From the NCBI GenBank assembly GCA_005281725.1, contig SSBO01000093.1, forward strand, positions 1,435 to 12,907: a stretch of 11,473 bases of DNA, given 5' to 3'. The notes below the pieces were generated by a model. It saw nothing but the letters and a program-made list of their open reading frames with translations, had not been told where the DNA came from and searched no databases. Of this stretch, positions 1 to 9,332 are shown piece after piece. The position numbers were made by a program, and so were the translations under genes. The DNA comes from Wuchereria bancrofti. Lineage: Eukaryota > Nematoda > Chromadorea > Rhabditida > Onchocercidae. Within the stretch, counting starts at the first letter, position 1. Every line of letters starts with the position of its first letter.

Positions 1-106
1 TTGTATTTTTTGTGAGATATCACTTTTGCCATTTAAAAAAAATTAAATTTAACGGAAAAAGGAATCATTAAAAAATTGATTAATTTTATTAACTAATTTT
101 ATTTAC
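1..106. other. AT-rich left flank, no gene seen
   Basis: AT-rich sequence with no open frame of note. The first ~75 bases are not repetitive and have no counterpart elsewhere in the window. From about 79 the sequence passes into the TTAACTAATTTT-type satellite units that continue into the flanking repeat. It is probably host DNA, judged only by composition and by its continuity with the repeat. Confidence 0.5.
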
Positions 107-420
107 TAATTTTTTATTAACTAATTTCATTTACTAATTTTTTATTGACTAATTTTATTAACTAATTTTTTATTTACTAATTTACTAACTGCATGCTTTT
201 TTGTCCAATTAAACTTAACCACTTTCTGTTTCTTTTATTTCTGCATGGCTTTTTAATTACTTATAACCTTTTGCATGCTTTTTTTGTTTATCTAATTTTA
301 CAATAACCTTTGATTCTTTTATTTCTGCATGCCTTTTTGGTTACTTACAACTTACTGTATGTTTTTATTAACTAATTTTTTATTAACTAATTTTATTTAC
401 TAGTTTTTTATTAACTAATT
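107..420 (+). repeat. Left copy of flanking direct repeat (satellite array plus 2 x 83 bp core)
   Basis: This stretch aligns without gaps to 11141-11454 at a constant offset of 11,034 bases; I count about ten mismatches in 314 positions (roughly 97% identity). It consists of an array of ATTAACTAATTTT-type units, then a GCATGC-containing core, then more array. The units alternate between 13 and 15 bases, giving a 28-base dimer. It codes for nothing visible and does not resemble any bacterial insertion-sequence end. It is most likely a host satellite or other host repeat that encloses the mosaic. The same orientation of both copies fits either insertion into a repeat array or a tandem duplication of a unit about 11 kb long. 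Confidence 0.9.
191..356 (+). repeat. Two tandem ~83 bp units in the left repeat core
   Basis: GCATGC followed by a T run occurs at 191 and again at 273. The shared segment TTTTATTTCTGCATG then recurs at about 232 and 316, and a divergent third start (GTATG plus T run) lies at 357. Spacings of 82 to 84 bases indicate two tandem copies. The first halves of the units have diverged while the second halves stay close. The same pair is present in the right flanking repeat. Confidence 0.75.
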
Positions 421-734
421 TTTCACTCCATTCTATCATTTCAGCATTGCAGACTGTCTGTAAATCAGGTAAGGCTAAACAGCGATTCTTGAGTACTCCT
501 ATGACCAAAAAATACTCTTACCACATGTTCTATTTGGAAAAGGTCTGTTGAAGTACTTGCGTTTCGGTATCCTAAGTTGAAGGAAGATGGAGTTGTCCAT
601 TAAAAGGTAGAATGGATACAGGCGTACCAATGCTCTACTACTTAGAGAACCAGGCTTTCTTCTTAAATTAGACGTCTGAACCTTCCATAAAATGGGAAAT
701 GGAAAAATCTAAAGAAATAGGAATACTCTCCCCT
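421..734. other. Unassigned mosaic sequence
   Basis: The base composition changes abruptly at about 425, where the satellite stops. No gene with a plausible start and length is present. Short coding-like stretches occur, for example a plus-strand reading containing GRMDTGVPMLYYLEN near 616-660, but I cannot assign them to a family. An open minus-strand frame spanning about 663-866 is the antisense shadow of the ssb piece and its neighbour. Most likely this is several short bacterial-derived fragments end to end. Confidence 0.5.
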
Positions 735-779
735 ATAGGGAGGAATCCTGAAATTAGAACTATGCAAAATGGAAAAGAA
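735..779 (+). pseudogene. ssb: Single-stranded DNA-binding protein fragment
   Basis: The plus-strand reading is IGRNPEIRTMQNGKE, which matches the conserved N-terminal OB-fold segment of bacterial SSB (usually GxxGRDPExRxxxNGK). SSB coats single-stranded DNA during replication and repair and is normally about 150 residues; only about 15 are present. The frame stays open on both sides, but the flanking residues do not look like SSB, so the homology appears to start and stop inside the gene. No start codon, C-terminal acidic tail or neighbouring replication gene is present. It cannot make a functional protein. The assignment rests on one strong motif, with no frameshift or stop inside it. Confidence 0.82.
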
Positions 780-1840
780 GGCGTTGTAGATAGCCTTGAA
801 AGGGCTGGTCCTATTATGCAAATTGCGTATATGAGCGAATCTGTACAATGTAAATTGTGAACGCATAATCGATAAAAATTATGATCTGTGTGTGGTATTC
901 TAAACTCCAGTCATAACATCTTTTGCAAGCGAAGCATATCACCCATACCGAGACGAAAAGGGTAGGGTCAGGCTCACATGTAGAGAGTTCACGTTCCCAA
1001 TTATAAGAAAGACCTATAGATTTCTAAGAACTAAAGTTTTTTTATGTTCATACACTTGCACGTTTGGCTCGCCGCACGTGGAGGAGGAATAGGCAGCATC
1101 TGGGGAAAAGGAACCAGATCAGGTAAAAAACGCTTTACCTCACTTAAAAGCAGATCAGCTCAAGGTGCTTGCTGAAGAGGATTTTAATAGGCGCTATATT
1201 CTGTACTAGTGGTAGTCGATCCTAGCCCGTGATTGTGAATAGTGTGACAGCTTACTAAAAACAACAAAACAAGAAATATTACTCTTAGCTTATTTTCTAC
1301 CACAAAACGCAGAGCCAGCTCCAGAAGGAGACTGTTTAAGTCTTTGTCTGGTTTACGTTTGCCATTATAGCCCTGACGGTATTTTTTAGTGTACAACAAA
1401 CTTTTCTTTTGTTAACCCTCACTTCTGCCATGTTGCTCCTGAAAGGCACGTAGGACGAAAGAGATGAAATTTCCAGAAAAACATAGGTTTATCTGCCTGT
1501 AACCAAGGACTAGGGCTGGAACATTGCATCCTGCAACAATCATGTCAGGAGATTGAAAATTATTATTAACTAGTATAGTTGCTGCAAATATAGCGTTTCC
1601 CTTAGGGCTACTTGCGATAGCGCTGGAGCAAAGCACCCTCAATTAGCTAATGTGTGATAAATTCTAAACATCTAAAAGGCGACATAAATCTGGCTCGATT
1701 TGTAAAGATGACATAGTTACAGCAAGCACTGACAAGGAATTTATAGAGCATTTGAGTAGGGTATGACTTTCTTAAGTAATCTGATATGACAACATCTTTA
1801 AACCAAGCTCTGAGAAGAGACAAGAGTAACACCAATTCAA
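780..1840. other. Unassigned mosaic sequence with coding-like pieces
   Basis: More than 1 kb without a recognisable gene. Coding-like readings include ALPHLKADQLKVLAEEDF on the plus strand near 1130-1180, and YRQGYNGKRKP followed by LNSLLLELALRFVVENK on the minus strand at about 1300-1385. A minus-strand frame at 1412-1642 contains SPDMIVAGCNVPALVLGY. None matches a family I can name, and the frames run into each other without genuine starts. No tRNA, rRNA or terminator structure was seen. The stretch is consistent with further short donor fragments from less conserved proteins. Confidence 0.45.
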
Positions 1841-1867
1841 CTTGCCTTCTCCATGAGCAATAGGAAG
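1841..1867 (-). pseudogene. purQ: Possible PurQ (phosphoribosylformylglycinamidine synthase glutaminase) fragment
   Basis: The minus-strand reading is LPIAHGEGK. This resembles the catalytic-histidine motif PxAHGEG of the glutamine amidotransferase part of formylglycinamidine ribonucleotide synthase, an enzyme of purine synthesis. The His and Glu of the Cys-His-Glu triad would lie in this motif. Only nine residues support the call, and the residues on either side do not extend it, so chance similarity cannot be excluded. If real, it is a tiny piece of a protein of more than 200 residues. Confidence 0.35.
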
Positions 1868-1956
1868 ATACTTATCCCATCCGTCATTACTTGATAAGGT
1901 TCAATGTACTCAAATAACGGATGATTATCAACTCAACACTGCTTGTTCCTTACCAG

Positions 1957-2004
1957 AATACGCTGCCTCTGTCCTCCAGAAAGTTTCATACCTTTCTCTC
2001 TATA
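1957..2004 (-). pseudogene. ABC exporter ATPase fragment (signature motif)
   Basis: The minus-strand reading is YREKGMKLSGGQRQRI. It contains the ABC signature LSGGQRQR preceded by the ExG-type run typical of exporter ATPases such as MsbA or other lipid and peptide exporters (VGERGxxLSGGQRQRIAIARA). The expected IAIARA that should follow is absent, because the match stops right after RI. Walker A and Walker B are not nearby, so only about 16 of the usual ~580 residues are present. The signature identifies the superfamily firmly but not the individual transporter. The rpoC piece at 2064-2095 is the next recognised fragment, about 60 bases to the right on the same strand, an order not expected in a bacterial operon. 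Confidence 0.85.
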
Positions 2005-2063
2005 GTATCTTTACCTCAGGTACAACCGAGTCAAATAACATGAATACAAATTTTACTGCCAAT

Positions 2064-2095
2064 TGGCCCAACAACTATTACAGAACGTCCAGAAT
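2064..2095 (-). pseudogene. rpoC: RNA polymerase beta-prime fragment, copy 1
   Basis: The minus-strand reading contains [10 protein letters not shown], part of the nearly invariant beta-prime segment [22 protein letters not shown] in the catalytic core. The next expected residues (ELKLHQCGLP) are absent, so the match ends just after VGP. Bases 2076-2095 are identical to 9826-9845, which lie in the second rpoC piece. The two pieces therefore overlap on the donor gene by 20 bases but extend in opposite directions. About 10 of some 1,400 residues are kept here. The 20-base identity to the better-supported second piece raises confidence. Confidence 0.8.
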
Positions 2096-2373
2096 GTGAT
2101 CAATCTACTAACTTCTTGCTGGTAGAACTGGATAAATATACGTTTAATCGGTGAACACCACCGATTGGGATGCTGTTTGCATATATAAAATACCAGCGTC
2201 ATTACAATTAGTGATTAATTCCCCACTTTTCGACTATACTTTCTACATCCATCCACTGCTTAATTTATTTTCCATGTTCCACTTCAGACGGCAGTAAGTA
2301 CTTTTCTTTGATCCAGATCTTCAGGATGCTGTCATCAAGCTGCATAGATGTACGTTACCTTCACTACGGATTT

Positions 2374-2409
2374 ATGCGTAAAGCTGGAAGGTTAGCAGCT
2401 GAAACTCTT
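2374..2409 (+). pseudogene. map: Methionine aminopeptidase fragment
   Basis: The plus-strand reading is MRKAGRLAAETL, matching the N-terminal helix of bacterial type I methionine aminopeptidase (EKMRxAGRLAAEVLDxI). That enzyme removes the initiator methionine from new proteins using a divalent metal ion. The family is about 255 residues long; only 12 are present and none of the metal ligands lie in the piece. The methionine is internal in the family, not a start codon. The frame stays open to 2529, but the residues after TL no longer resemble the family. The open frame 2308-2529 is thus a chance fusion of fragments. Confidence 0.72.
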
Positions 2410-3668
2410 CCTCTGACACACAAACAAAAAGATAACCCTCTTTGCCTTAAAATTTGTAGTTGGACCTATCAAAGAAACTTGCCAAAAGAAATGAAAGGTC
2501 AAGGTGTATTTCCAGTGTCATCTACTTAGGCTTTCAGGGTTATTTGTATTGAAAGCTAAAATCTTTTCGCCTGGTCCAGTAGGAGGATTTGCAGCACTAG
2601 TTGCAATAAAAAACAACTGAGTCTGACTTTCGCTCCTAGAGTTGCTCTTCATGAGCCACATTTCAACATTTGATAAAAGATACGTACTCCACCTATTATC
2701 AAATGTGACAAAGCTGTGAAACTTCTTTTAAAATTCCCATCCATCATAGGTTGCGATGTAACAAAGCTAGCTCTTTCTGATCTCCATAAATATGAAAAAA
2801 AACTTTTATGCCAGGTAAGACTTTATTTTTCATTGCAGGCAGTATAAGTTACCAACAAAAGGAACAGCTCTACAGTGCTACTTTGAAGTAAATAAAAAGT
2901 TGCTGCCTTTTCCGATAAGGCCTGTCACCATCTTCAGAAAATGCACACTAGACGAAAGAGTTAAAGCCTCGCAGAACTTAGCATTAATGTCGTATATGCT
3001 TGATATTACCAAACAATTCTTTTAACTCTTTCACAGAAACAACAATACTCTCTTTTTTAGCGGCAATTCCAGGGACTGAATATTTAAGATTAATTGCGTT
3101 ATAAACTATATTGCACTAGGCAGTAAACCTCTTTTTACCTACACTTTCAGTGCTTGGTTCTAGCCATCTTACAGGGCCGATCTTTAGCTATAAATATTTA
3201 AGAAATTTACTATCATCCCACGCATACGCTTAAGAAATTTACTAACGAGAAAAAAGGCAAAAGAAAGTGGCTGTCTTTAACTCTTCTTTTTTAATATGCA
3301 ATCTCCTGTTTCGTTCTGCAAATACCCATCAGGAAAAACCACTTGACAAGCTTCGCCAGCCTTCTCATGACCCGCAAGAAGCATTGAAAGTCGCAATCTC
3401 ATCGTTGCCCAACTTTTTCCACGAAATACTACAAAACGCACAATATTTGCAAAATTAAATGCTCTTTTACTATCACGTGATTCTGCCGAATACAATGGTA
3501 TAAAAGAGCCCTGTTATTAATAATGAAAGAAGCCTACTGCATGTTTAATTTTTACATCCATAAACTTTATGGCGTTTTAAAAATCTCATGGTGGTAGCTG
3601 CCAAAGGTTTTGTGCAAGCAAAAAAAGAGTGAAGTTAGTCCACTCAGTTATTGTTATATCTTCTGGTG
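2410..3668. other. Unassigned mosaic sequence
   Basis: About 1.26 kb without a recognised gene. Coding-like peptides include IFSPGPVGGFAALVAIKNN (plus, near 2561-2617) and IAAKKESIVVSVKELKELF (minus, about 3008-3066). On the minus strand of 3277-3495 a frame contains GKSWATMRLRLSML and HEKAGEACQVVFPDGYLQ. The plus-strand frame at 3267-3458 is probably antisense to it. I cannot name any of these. A 15-base direct repeat lies at 3198-3212 and 3230-3244. No RNA gene was found. Confidence 0.45.
3198..3244 (+). repeat. 15-base direct repeat, 32 bases apart
   Basis: TTAAGAAATTTACTA occurs at 3198-3212 and again exactly at 3230-3244, separated by 17 bases. It may be a local duplication made when fragments were joined, or two overlapping pieces of one donor segment. 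It is AT-rich, but such close spacing of an exact 15-mer is unlikely by chance. Confidence 0.7.
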
Positions 3669-3713
3669 CTTCTAATTGACCACAGAGCAGTTGACGGGGT
3701 GTTAGGAGCAAAA
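3669..3713 (+). pseudogene. 2-oxoacid dehydrogenase E2 (dihydrolipoamide acyltransferase) fragment
   Basis: The plus-strand reading is LLIDHRAVDGVLGAK, the active-site segment of the E2 acyltransferase of pyruvate or 2-oxoglutarate dehydrogenase. It includes the catalytic His and Asp of the DHRxxDG motif and the following GAxF-type helix start, here GAK followed by Y. The expected continuation FLxxFK is missing, so the homology breaks at about 3713. Lipoyl and subunit-binding domains are absent; about 15 of roughly 400 residues are kept. The motif is diagnostic of the E2 family, but whether it came from the pyruvate or the oxoglutarate enzyme cannot be decided. Confidence 0.83.
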
Positions 3714-5937
3714 TATCCTAAAAGGATATCGGTTTCTTTGCAGCCTCTATGCCAGCTTCTATATATCAATTTTCTTTTATAATAAAAACTGTCATATGCC
3801 ATAAAAATATCAGGCTATACCTTTTTGAGCAAAAAAGGAATCGATTCCCGAGTATGATGTTATTGAGACTAAAAACAGAGCTAAGTTCCTACAAGAGATA
3901 TTGACTAGGGTTTTTTTTGCCCTTCTCTTCTGAATTTTTCAATCTCTTCATTTGTAAGTCTGAACCTGAGAAAGGCCAGTCATTTGAATTCGCAGAAGGG
4001 CAAATCTTATAGATGAGCCATATTTTGACCGTTTTTCTGTATTGTAAGAAATTTCTCTTCTAAAGCTTCTGCGATGTTCTCTATCACAGAATTAGAGCAA
4101 GGCGCTATAGTTGATAAACTACTTACTGATGAAAAAAACTGGTAATGGTAAGTAAGACCGCCGTTCCTTAGCGTGATCCAAAGATACTATGCTGTAACCA
4201 TGGAGAAATCCGAGATTTAAATAAAGTGTTTTTTGCTATATAAAGCATGTTTCTTCCTTAATGATTGAACGTCTATCTAATATGAAATTAGAACAAAAAT
4301 TGGTATTTGGCCGTGGAGCATGTTCCAAAGGTGAGTTTGAAAGGAAGATTTCGATCGCAGAGGAGAAGATAAGTATATAAAAACTTTGGCAAGTGCAGAA
4401 AGTATCATCACTATTATTCTTATATTAGCATAAATCTCTTTATCTAGGTGTATTCATTACAATAAGGCACCGCTCCTTCCCCACTGTCAAATGCTAATGA
4501 CTATGGATGCAGTAAGCAAATAAAAAGCCTCTACAAAAAGCTTGTAAGCACAGATTCCACCTTGTATTGACAGCAAGACATTCTCAAGGCGTAGGAAAAT
4601 TTTTTCATACTACTTCATTATGCAATGCTTTGATAATTATTTTATTATGTATATCTTCTATCATTTGTACCACTACCCTTTGGTGGGCACCACGGACAGC
4701 AAGATGTCGTATTTGAATGTACGCAATGTAATTTTACTACCATACATTGTTTGTATGGAATCGGTCATCGGGCCAACGGCATGCTTGACAGCAAACCAGA
4801 ACCTCTCAACTGGATTTAAGACAAAAGAAGCCCTAGTTAAAAGGTGTTAGTGCTTCCTATCAAAAGTCCTCTTTCAGTTACTTATATTTTCTGCTTTGGT
4901 GCCCGCACTTTCACGCAAGAAATAGTTGCTAGTCTGAGTGAATATTCAGTTCAGATGATGGATTTTTTACTAAGTGGTAATCCAATACCAGTACTCCTAT
5001 AATGCCAGTCCTGCTTCAATGAAAGCTGCATCTCAGTATAGTTCGAAAAGCTCTTACCGGAGCTTTGTAAAATTTTAATATTGAATTTGTCATTCTTTTT
5101 TTCAATAATCCTAGGAATGAAGAGAGTTCTAGCTTATTTGCGCTAGTGATAAACTGGAGGAAGGTGGGGAAAGCGGCATCTGCTTCATTCCATGCCTCAA
5201 CGAGACGATTTTATTCGAGCAATTGCGTCTTGATGAGGCATTAGAGTGTTTCGATGAATATAGCTTATGAGTTACATCTATTAAACTCCCTTCATGAAAG
5301 ATAGGTAGCAGGATCTGACATCGAATCTGCTAATGAAAAGGCACAAGCTGCTTAGTGGAAGGAAAAGTAAAGTCTTATCTTGCGCAAATGGGTAACCACC
5401 ATAGAAATTAAATATTTGAGCAGGTAAATCTCCAGCATGACACAAGATTCTGAATTAAAACAGGTAGTTTATTGCAGAAATAGTTAACTTGAAAAGATAT
5501 ACTGCTGTACCAGAAAATTGCGAAAGTGCACACCTGCTCTCTTCTCATCTTTGACATGAGACACTAGATATGGTAAGTTCTTTCACTAGACTTCTTAATA
5601 CCATTAAACCCTAAAGTGATGTTCACCGAACACAATTCTCCTGAAGATAGAAAAAAACTGGATGGTTTTTTAACTAATCTTTAAAAAAGACAAAAAGAAT
5701 CTGCTCGATGCAAGAGGTGTACTTGGCGCACCTGAATTAATAACAAAGTTTAACATAAGCATTACGGATATCATTCCCAATCATATATTGTCCCTTCCCA
5801 TCGTAACCCATTTCTGTTGCTTTTAGCCTTGTTGGAAACAAGTGTTAGGCTGATGCATTTAGCGTCTTTACCGTGATTGTCCTTACGGAGCTCATATCTT
5901 GTAAATAAACTCTTACCGGGCAAAAGATAGGCATTTG
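3714..5937. other. Unassigned mosaic sequence, 2.2 kb
   Basis: The longest stretch but one without a recognised gene. Coding-like readings include a plus-strand run with KNRAKFLQEILTR (about 3870-3910) and a plus-strand run with EQKLVFGRGACSKGEFE (about 4291-4341). A plus-strand frame open from 4637 to 4816 contains PFGGHHGQQDVVFECTQC, which has a Cys/His-rich look but no start codon. A plus-strand run with LDARGVLGAPELITKFN lies at about 5705-5755. The open frames at 4620-4850 (plus) and 5771-5956 (minus) show no family resemblance; the latter runs antisense into the trmD piece. A 16-base sequence at 4327-4342 recurs at 7732-7747. No RNA genes or terminators were found. Confidence 0.4.
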
Positions 5938-6012
5938 ACGGTAGACCATATTCCATATGGGGGTGGAGCAGGAATGGTTATGCGCCCTGATGTAGTTGGT
6001 GATGCAGTTGCT
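5938..6012 (+). pseudogene. trmD: tRNA (guanine-N1)-methyltransferase TrmD fragment
   Basis: The plus-strand reading starts [19 protein letters not shown] and continues VGDAV. This is the conserved N-terminal segment of TrmD (VDDxPYGGGxGMVMxPD), which methylates G37 of several tRNAs using S-adenosylmethionine. The family is about 230 to 250 residues; around 25 are present. The match fails on the left just before TVD and on the right near 6012, after which the frame meets a stop at about 6049. The knotted C-terminal AdoMet site is absent. In bacteria trmD usually sits with rpsP, rimM and rplS; none of them is seen here, as expected for an isolated shard. Confidence 0.85.
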
Positions 6013-6733
6013 CAGTCTTTGATCGGTGAATCCTCACTGCTGGAGGACTGACACTCGTGAGAGTAATAGTGGTTTGGCAGATTACATCAAATTATCGCGG
6101 CTGCTGCATAAAAGATTGGGCGCTGGGGGAACCGGAGACATAGCAATAGCACATGCTATAAGTTTTTCAACAAATCTTTCTCCCAAAACCTGATGATGGG
6201 AAAGATGCAAATTGCAAGAGACATAATTGAAATACAAACCTTAAATATGCACATATGAAAATTAGTATTATGATCATGCTAGTACAATAGGGCAAGGACC
6301 TGATTACCGACAACCGCTACTTGTTAGTGGCTGTTTCAAAAAATCGTTTCAAACTGGGTCTTGCACTTGCTGGAGTTGATTTGAATAAAAGATTCACCAG
6401 GTCGGACATTATAAGCTACAGGCAAGAGATCATCTACAACTTATGTGCAATAGGCATGGAAACAAGGGGGGCGCGCTTAGCGGATTCAACCACAGTATTG
6501 TCAAGACAAAGTACCATCACTCAAAGAATGCTCAACTTGAATTAAAAGATTTGGGCAGTTTTTGCAAATGGAAAGGATATTCACGGCATTACTGCAGGGA
6601 ATTACGCTTTTGCTGTACAATGTCAACAAAACCCTTTTACTCGCCACTTGACGAGGAGATAAGTTAAAGCAGCCTCCTTCACATCCTTTACTTTAGCTTC
6701 GTCATGGAGTAGCATGGCCTCTTTTGCACCTGT
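6013..6733. other. Unassigned mosaic sequence
   Basis: No recognised gene. Coding-like readings on the plus strand are GAGGTGDIAIAHAI (about 6120-6161), NRFKLGLALAGVDLNKR inside the open frame 6321-6545, and ITAGNYAFAVQCQQNPF in another frame at about 6585-6640. On the minus strand EAMLLHDEAKVKDVKEAA lies at about 6668-6721, fused in frame to the der piece. The overlapping open frames 6321-6545 and 6443-6667 look like chance joins, since the coding-like character switches frame within them. Confidence 0.4.
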
Positions 6734-6772
6734 TCCAGCATTTGGCAGGCCTACTATAGCGATTTTTAACAT
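6734..6772 (-). pseudogene. der: GTPase Der (EngA) N-terminal fragment
   Basis: The minus-strand reading starts at ATG (6772-6770) with MLKIAIVGLPNAG, the N-terminus of the double-GTPase Der (MLKxAIVGLPNVGKSTLFN), a ribosome-assembly factor. The P-loop is cut: after NAG the expected KST is replaced by unrelated residues, so the Walker A motif is incomplete and nucleotide binding is lost. About 13 of some 440 residues remain. A purine-rich AGAAAGGG stretch lies roughly 10 to 17 bases before the ATG, so native upstream sequence may be included. YchF has a similar P-loop but a different N-terminus. Frame stays open past the break by chance fusion. Confidence 0.72.
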
Positions 6773-7127
6773 AGATTCACACCCTTTCTCGTCTGAAAAA
6801 TGTAAAAAATTTGTTCCTGGCTGGTTGTAAACAAAAATAGATTTCAGATCCTAAAACACCTTTCTTGCCAGGGGAATAGAGCAGCCTGAGTCCAGCAAAT
6901 GCTGCTCCAACAGCCTGGAAACCGTGTAATGATATCGCTAAAAGAGCAGTTAATTAGCTACTTAGAATCAAGCTATTCTCCTAACATTATCATTTCGCTA
7001 ATTGTAAAAGAAGAAGGACAAATTGATAAAATTTTGGATCGCTGTCTATATTAAGGAGGTATTTATTCCTTATCAGACCGTTTTATGAGAATGGCTACAT
7101 ACCGACAGTAAAAGAGCTGGTGGAAAG

Positions 7128-7148
7128 AACCTACATTTCATGTAGGTT
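7128..7148. repeat. Perfect 9-bp inverted repeat with 3-base loop
   Basis: AACCTACAT, then TTC, then ATGTAGGTT. The stem is perfect, but there is no T run after it and no gene end nearby, so it is not a convincing terminator. It may be a chance palindrome or a fold-back formed at a junction. Confidence 0.5.
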
Positions 7149-7689
7149 GGGCTTTACTTTAGTCTTAGTTTTCTACCACATTCTACAAATGCAAATGCAG
7201 TTTCCTTTTCACACCTGAAGAAGTGACAGATATGATGCGCTCTGTGAAAGGCGAAGTAAACCATGAGGGCTGATCAAAAAACTCTGGTAATTCACTACTT
7301 TTACTCTTGGATAAAAACCAGCTTTTTTCTAGGTTATGCAAAAAGTTCTCGTCTTCGCAGCGTTTATAAACACGAATAAGTTCAACACAGATTCCTAACC
7401 CCAAAGGTTCATCATTTAGAAAAGGGTAGAGTAGTAATCATGGAAGAAAATTACTCTATTGCTCATCAATTCTCTTTTCTAGTCTTGCACTTTTACATCG
7501 TAATTCTTTTAGTTCCTGACCTCTTTACTGCATCGTTAAACAGTTGAGTTAATGTTCCATTGTTTTGGAAGGGGGTTGTCCTAAGCCACGCAAGTTAAAA
7601 AGTGCATGATTTCGTCAGCAAGTTAGGAGGGCAAGTGGTTATATTCTGATGGTAATGTAGACGTGTTATGCACAAACCTAGAAATGTTG

Positions 7690-7712
7690 TGAAGACATAA
7701 GGTACATATAGT
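7690..7712 (+). repeat. 23-base exact repeat, copy 1
   Basis: The segment beginning TGAAGACATAAGG and ending ATATAGT is identical to 9310-9332; the flanking bases differ on both sides. Such a long identity within 11 kb is not expected by chance. A looser relative (CATAAGGTACAC) lies at 10444-10455. Another (CATAAGGTGTACATAGTAC, read on the minus strand) lies just before the dksA piece at about 9762-9780. Confidence 0.85.
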
Positions 7713-9309
7713 ACCAAGATTATTCTCCTTTAAAGGTGAGTTTGAAATTTAACAGCCCGTGTTTTCTGATGCTATGACTAGTATGCCATCATCCATACAA
7801 AACAGCCGTGGTCAGGGTTTCGCCAACCACCCCTTGACCGATAAAAGCTGCATCTTTTTGATAGTAATTTACATCAAGCTGTTGTAGAAAGAGAGGATCA
7901 AAAACAAATAAATTACTTGTAGAGATCCGGTGATTCTGTATGGAAGGGTCAGTTACGATTGGTTTGATTTCTGGTAATTCTACCTTTTAATGGACTGTGC
8001 ATGGAAGAACAAGAGCACAGCTTTATACTCATATAACAAAATTAAGAAAATTTAATACTTCACTAAACAATTTCCAAAATGCAATGAATTGGATCCGTAA
8101 GTCCTGTTGTAAAAATAGATAAGTCTATTGGAGCAATTTCGAACAAATAAAAAAAGACATAACTCCAGCGCGTGCAGTTCTACTGTGCGGTGAATATAGC
8201 TGAGCCTAGATATCCTTTAGAACGTGGTATGTGTCTTGCTTTTCTAAAGGTTGTTATAAAGGAGAGAAATTATCACAAAAATTATTGAGCAATCTTTAAA
8301 TACTGCTATTGACATAACTCCAGCTCTTTTCTCGCATTAGTCTAGGGCCATCATCATCAAGAAGGTTAAACTATTTACCCCTATACTTGCTTCGCAAGGC
8401 TTCTGGACGAGCTTTAATTTCTGCTGGATCTTGCCTGCACCAATTATTGCAAGAAAGAAGGATTTAAAAGTTCTACCTTTATCACCAATTTCCTTTAAAC
8501 GACCCGAAGAGAGTGCGAAGAATAAGCTATTAACTTCTTTATATCATCCTGAGCTCACACTTTTTTAGTTAACTTTCTCTATGTCAGCCTCAAGTGTAGC
8601 AACTGGAGTTTGCATTGCTGCAAAGAAAGGGCAAAGAATAAAGAGTATGTTAGATGACAAATACCTTTTCTCCATTGCTACGTGGCTTGCTTGGCAGTTA
8701 CCAATCTAAAAGTAACTAGTTCAAATTTTGTTGAAAGTAAGAGGTTTTTAGGAGTTCATATCGCTCCGAGACAATTTCCATTACCTGCTACGATAATTCA
8801 GCCTGAATTTCGATACGTGGAAATGGCAACAAAATGTTATCAGATACTCGATTACAGAAAGTCTAATGCCACAATAAATCCACTACTTGCTATATGTAAA
8901 ACCATTTAACTAGCATCTAGATCTTTCTAGCTACACAGAAGCTTTACCTTTTTTCACTGCTTCAATGGCAGCCTATGGCACCACCGCTATCTGAAGGAAT
9001 GGTAGAATTTGGAATTGCTTTTAAAACTGTTAATCTAGAGGTTTAGTGGTAGACATAGATAACTGCTATTCCAGTGAGGATTACTCTATTGTAAAAGTAA
9101 TAGAGGTTGTTGGAAGTGTTTCCTCCGATCGGCCCTGTATCCGCTCTCACTCCAATTGGAATAAGCCCTTGCTTGGAAGATAATAGAACTGATTTGATTC
9201 CTTTGAATACATCGTATGGGTCTTTATCGGTTGGCAAAGTCAACCATGATGATCTTAGCATTTATTCATGCTGGAAAATATGTTGAAAACCAGCCATTTT
9301 TATTGGGTA

Positions 9310-9332
9310 TGAAGACATAAGGTACATATAGT
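9310..9332 (+). repeat. 23-base exact repeat, copy 2
   Basis: Identical to 7690-7712 and in the same orientation. Sequence on either side is unrelated, so only this short block was duplicated, or the same donor segment was captured twice. No coding motif was recognised in it. Confidence 0.85.

Noticed and set aside
107..420. Long terminal repeats of a retroelement
   Set aside because: The flanking repeats are satellite-like, no reverse transcriptase, integrase, primer-binding site or polypurine tract is seen inside, and the content is bacterial shards.
6321..6667. Two overlapping plus-strand open frames as a frameshifted gene
   Set aside because: Neither frame shows a consistent family match; coding-like character jumps between frames as expected of joined fragments.
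7128..7148. Rho-independent terminator
   Set aside because: The stem is perfect, but no T run follows and no gene ends there.
8156..8324. 14-base repeat GACATAACTCCAGC (8156 and 8311) as a functional site
   Set aside because: A single 14-base match in 11 kb of AT-rich sequence searched on both strands is within chance expectation.
7690..9332. CRISPR array based on the 23-base repeat
   Set aside because: Only two exact copies 1,620 bases apart, no regular spacers and no cas genes.
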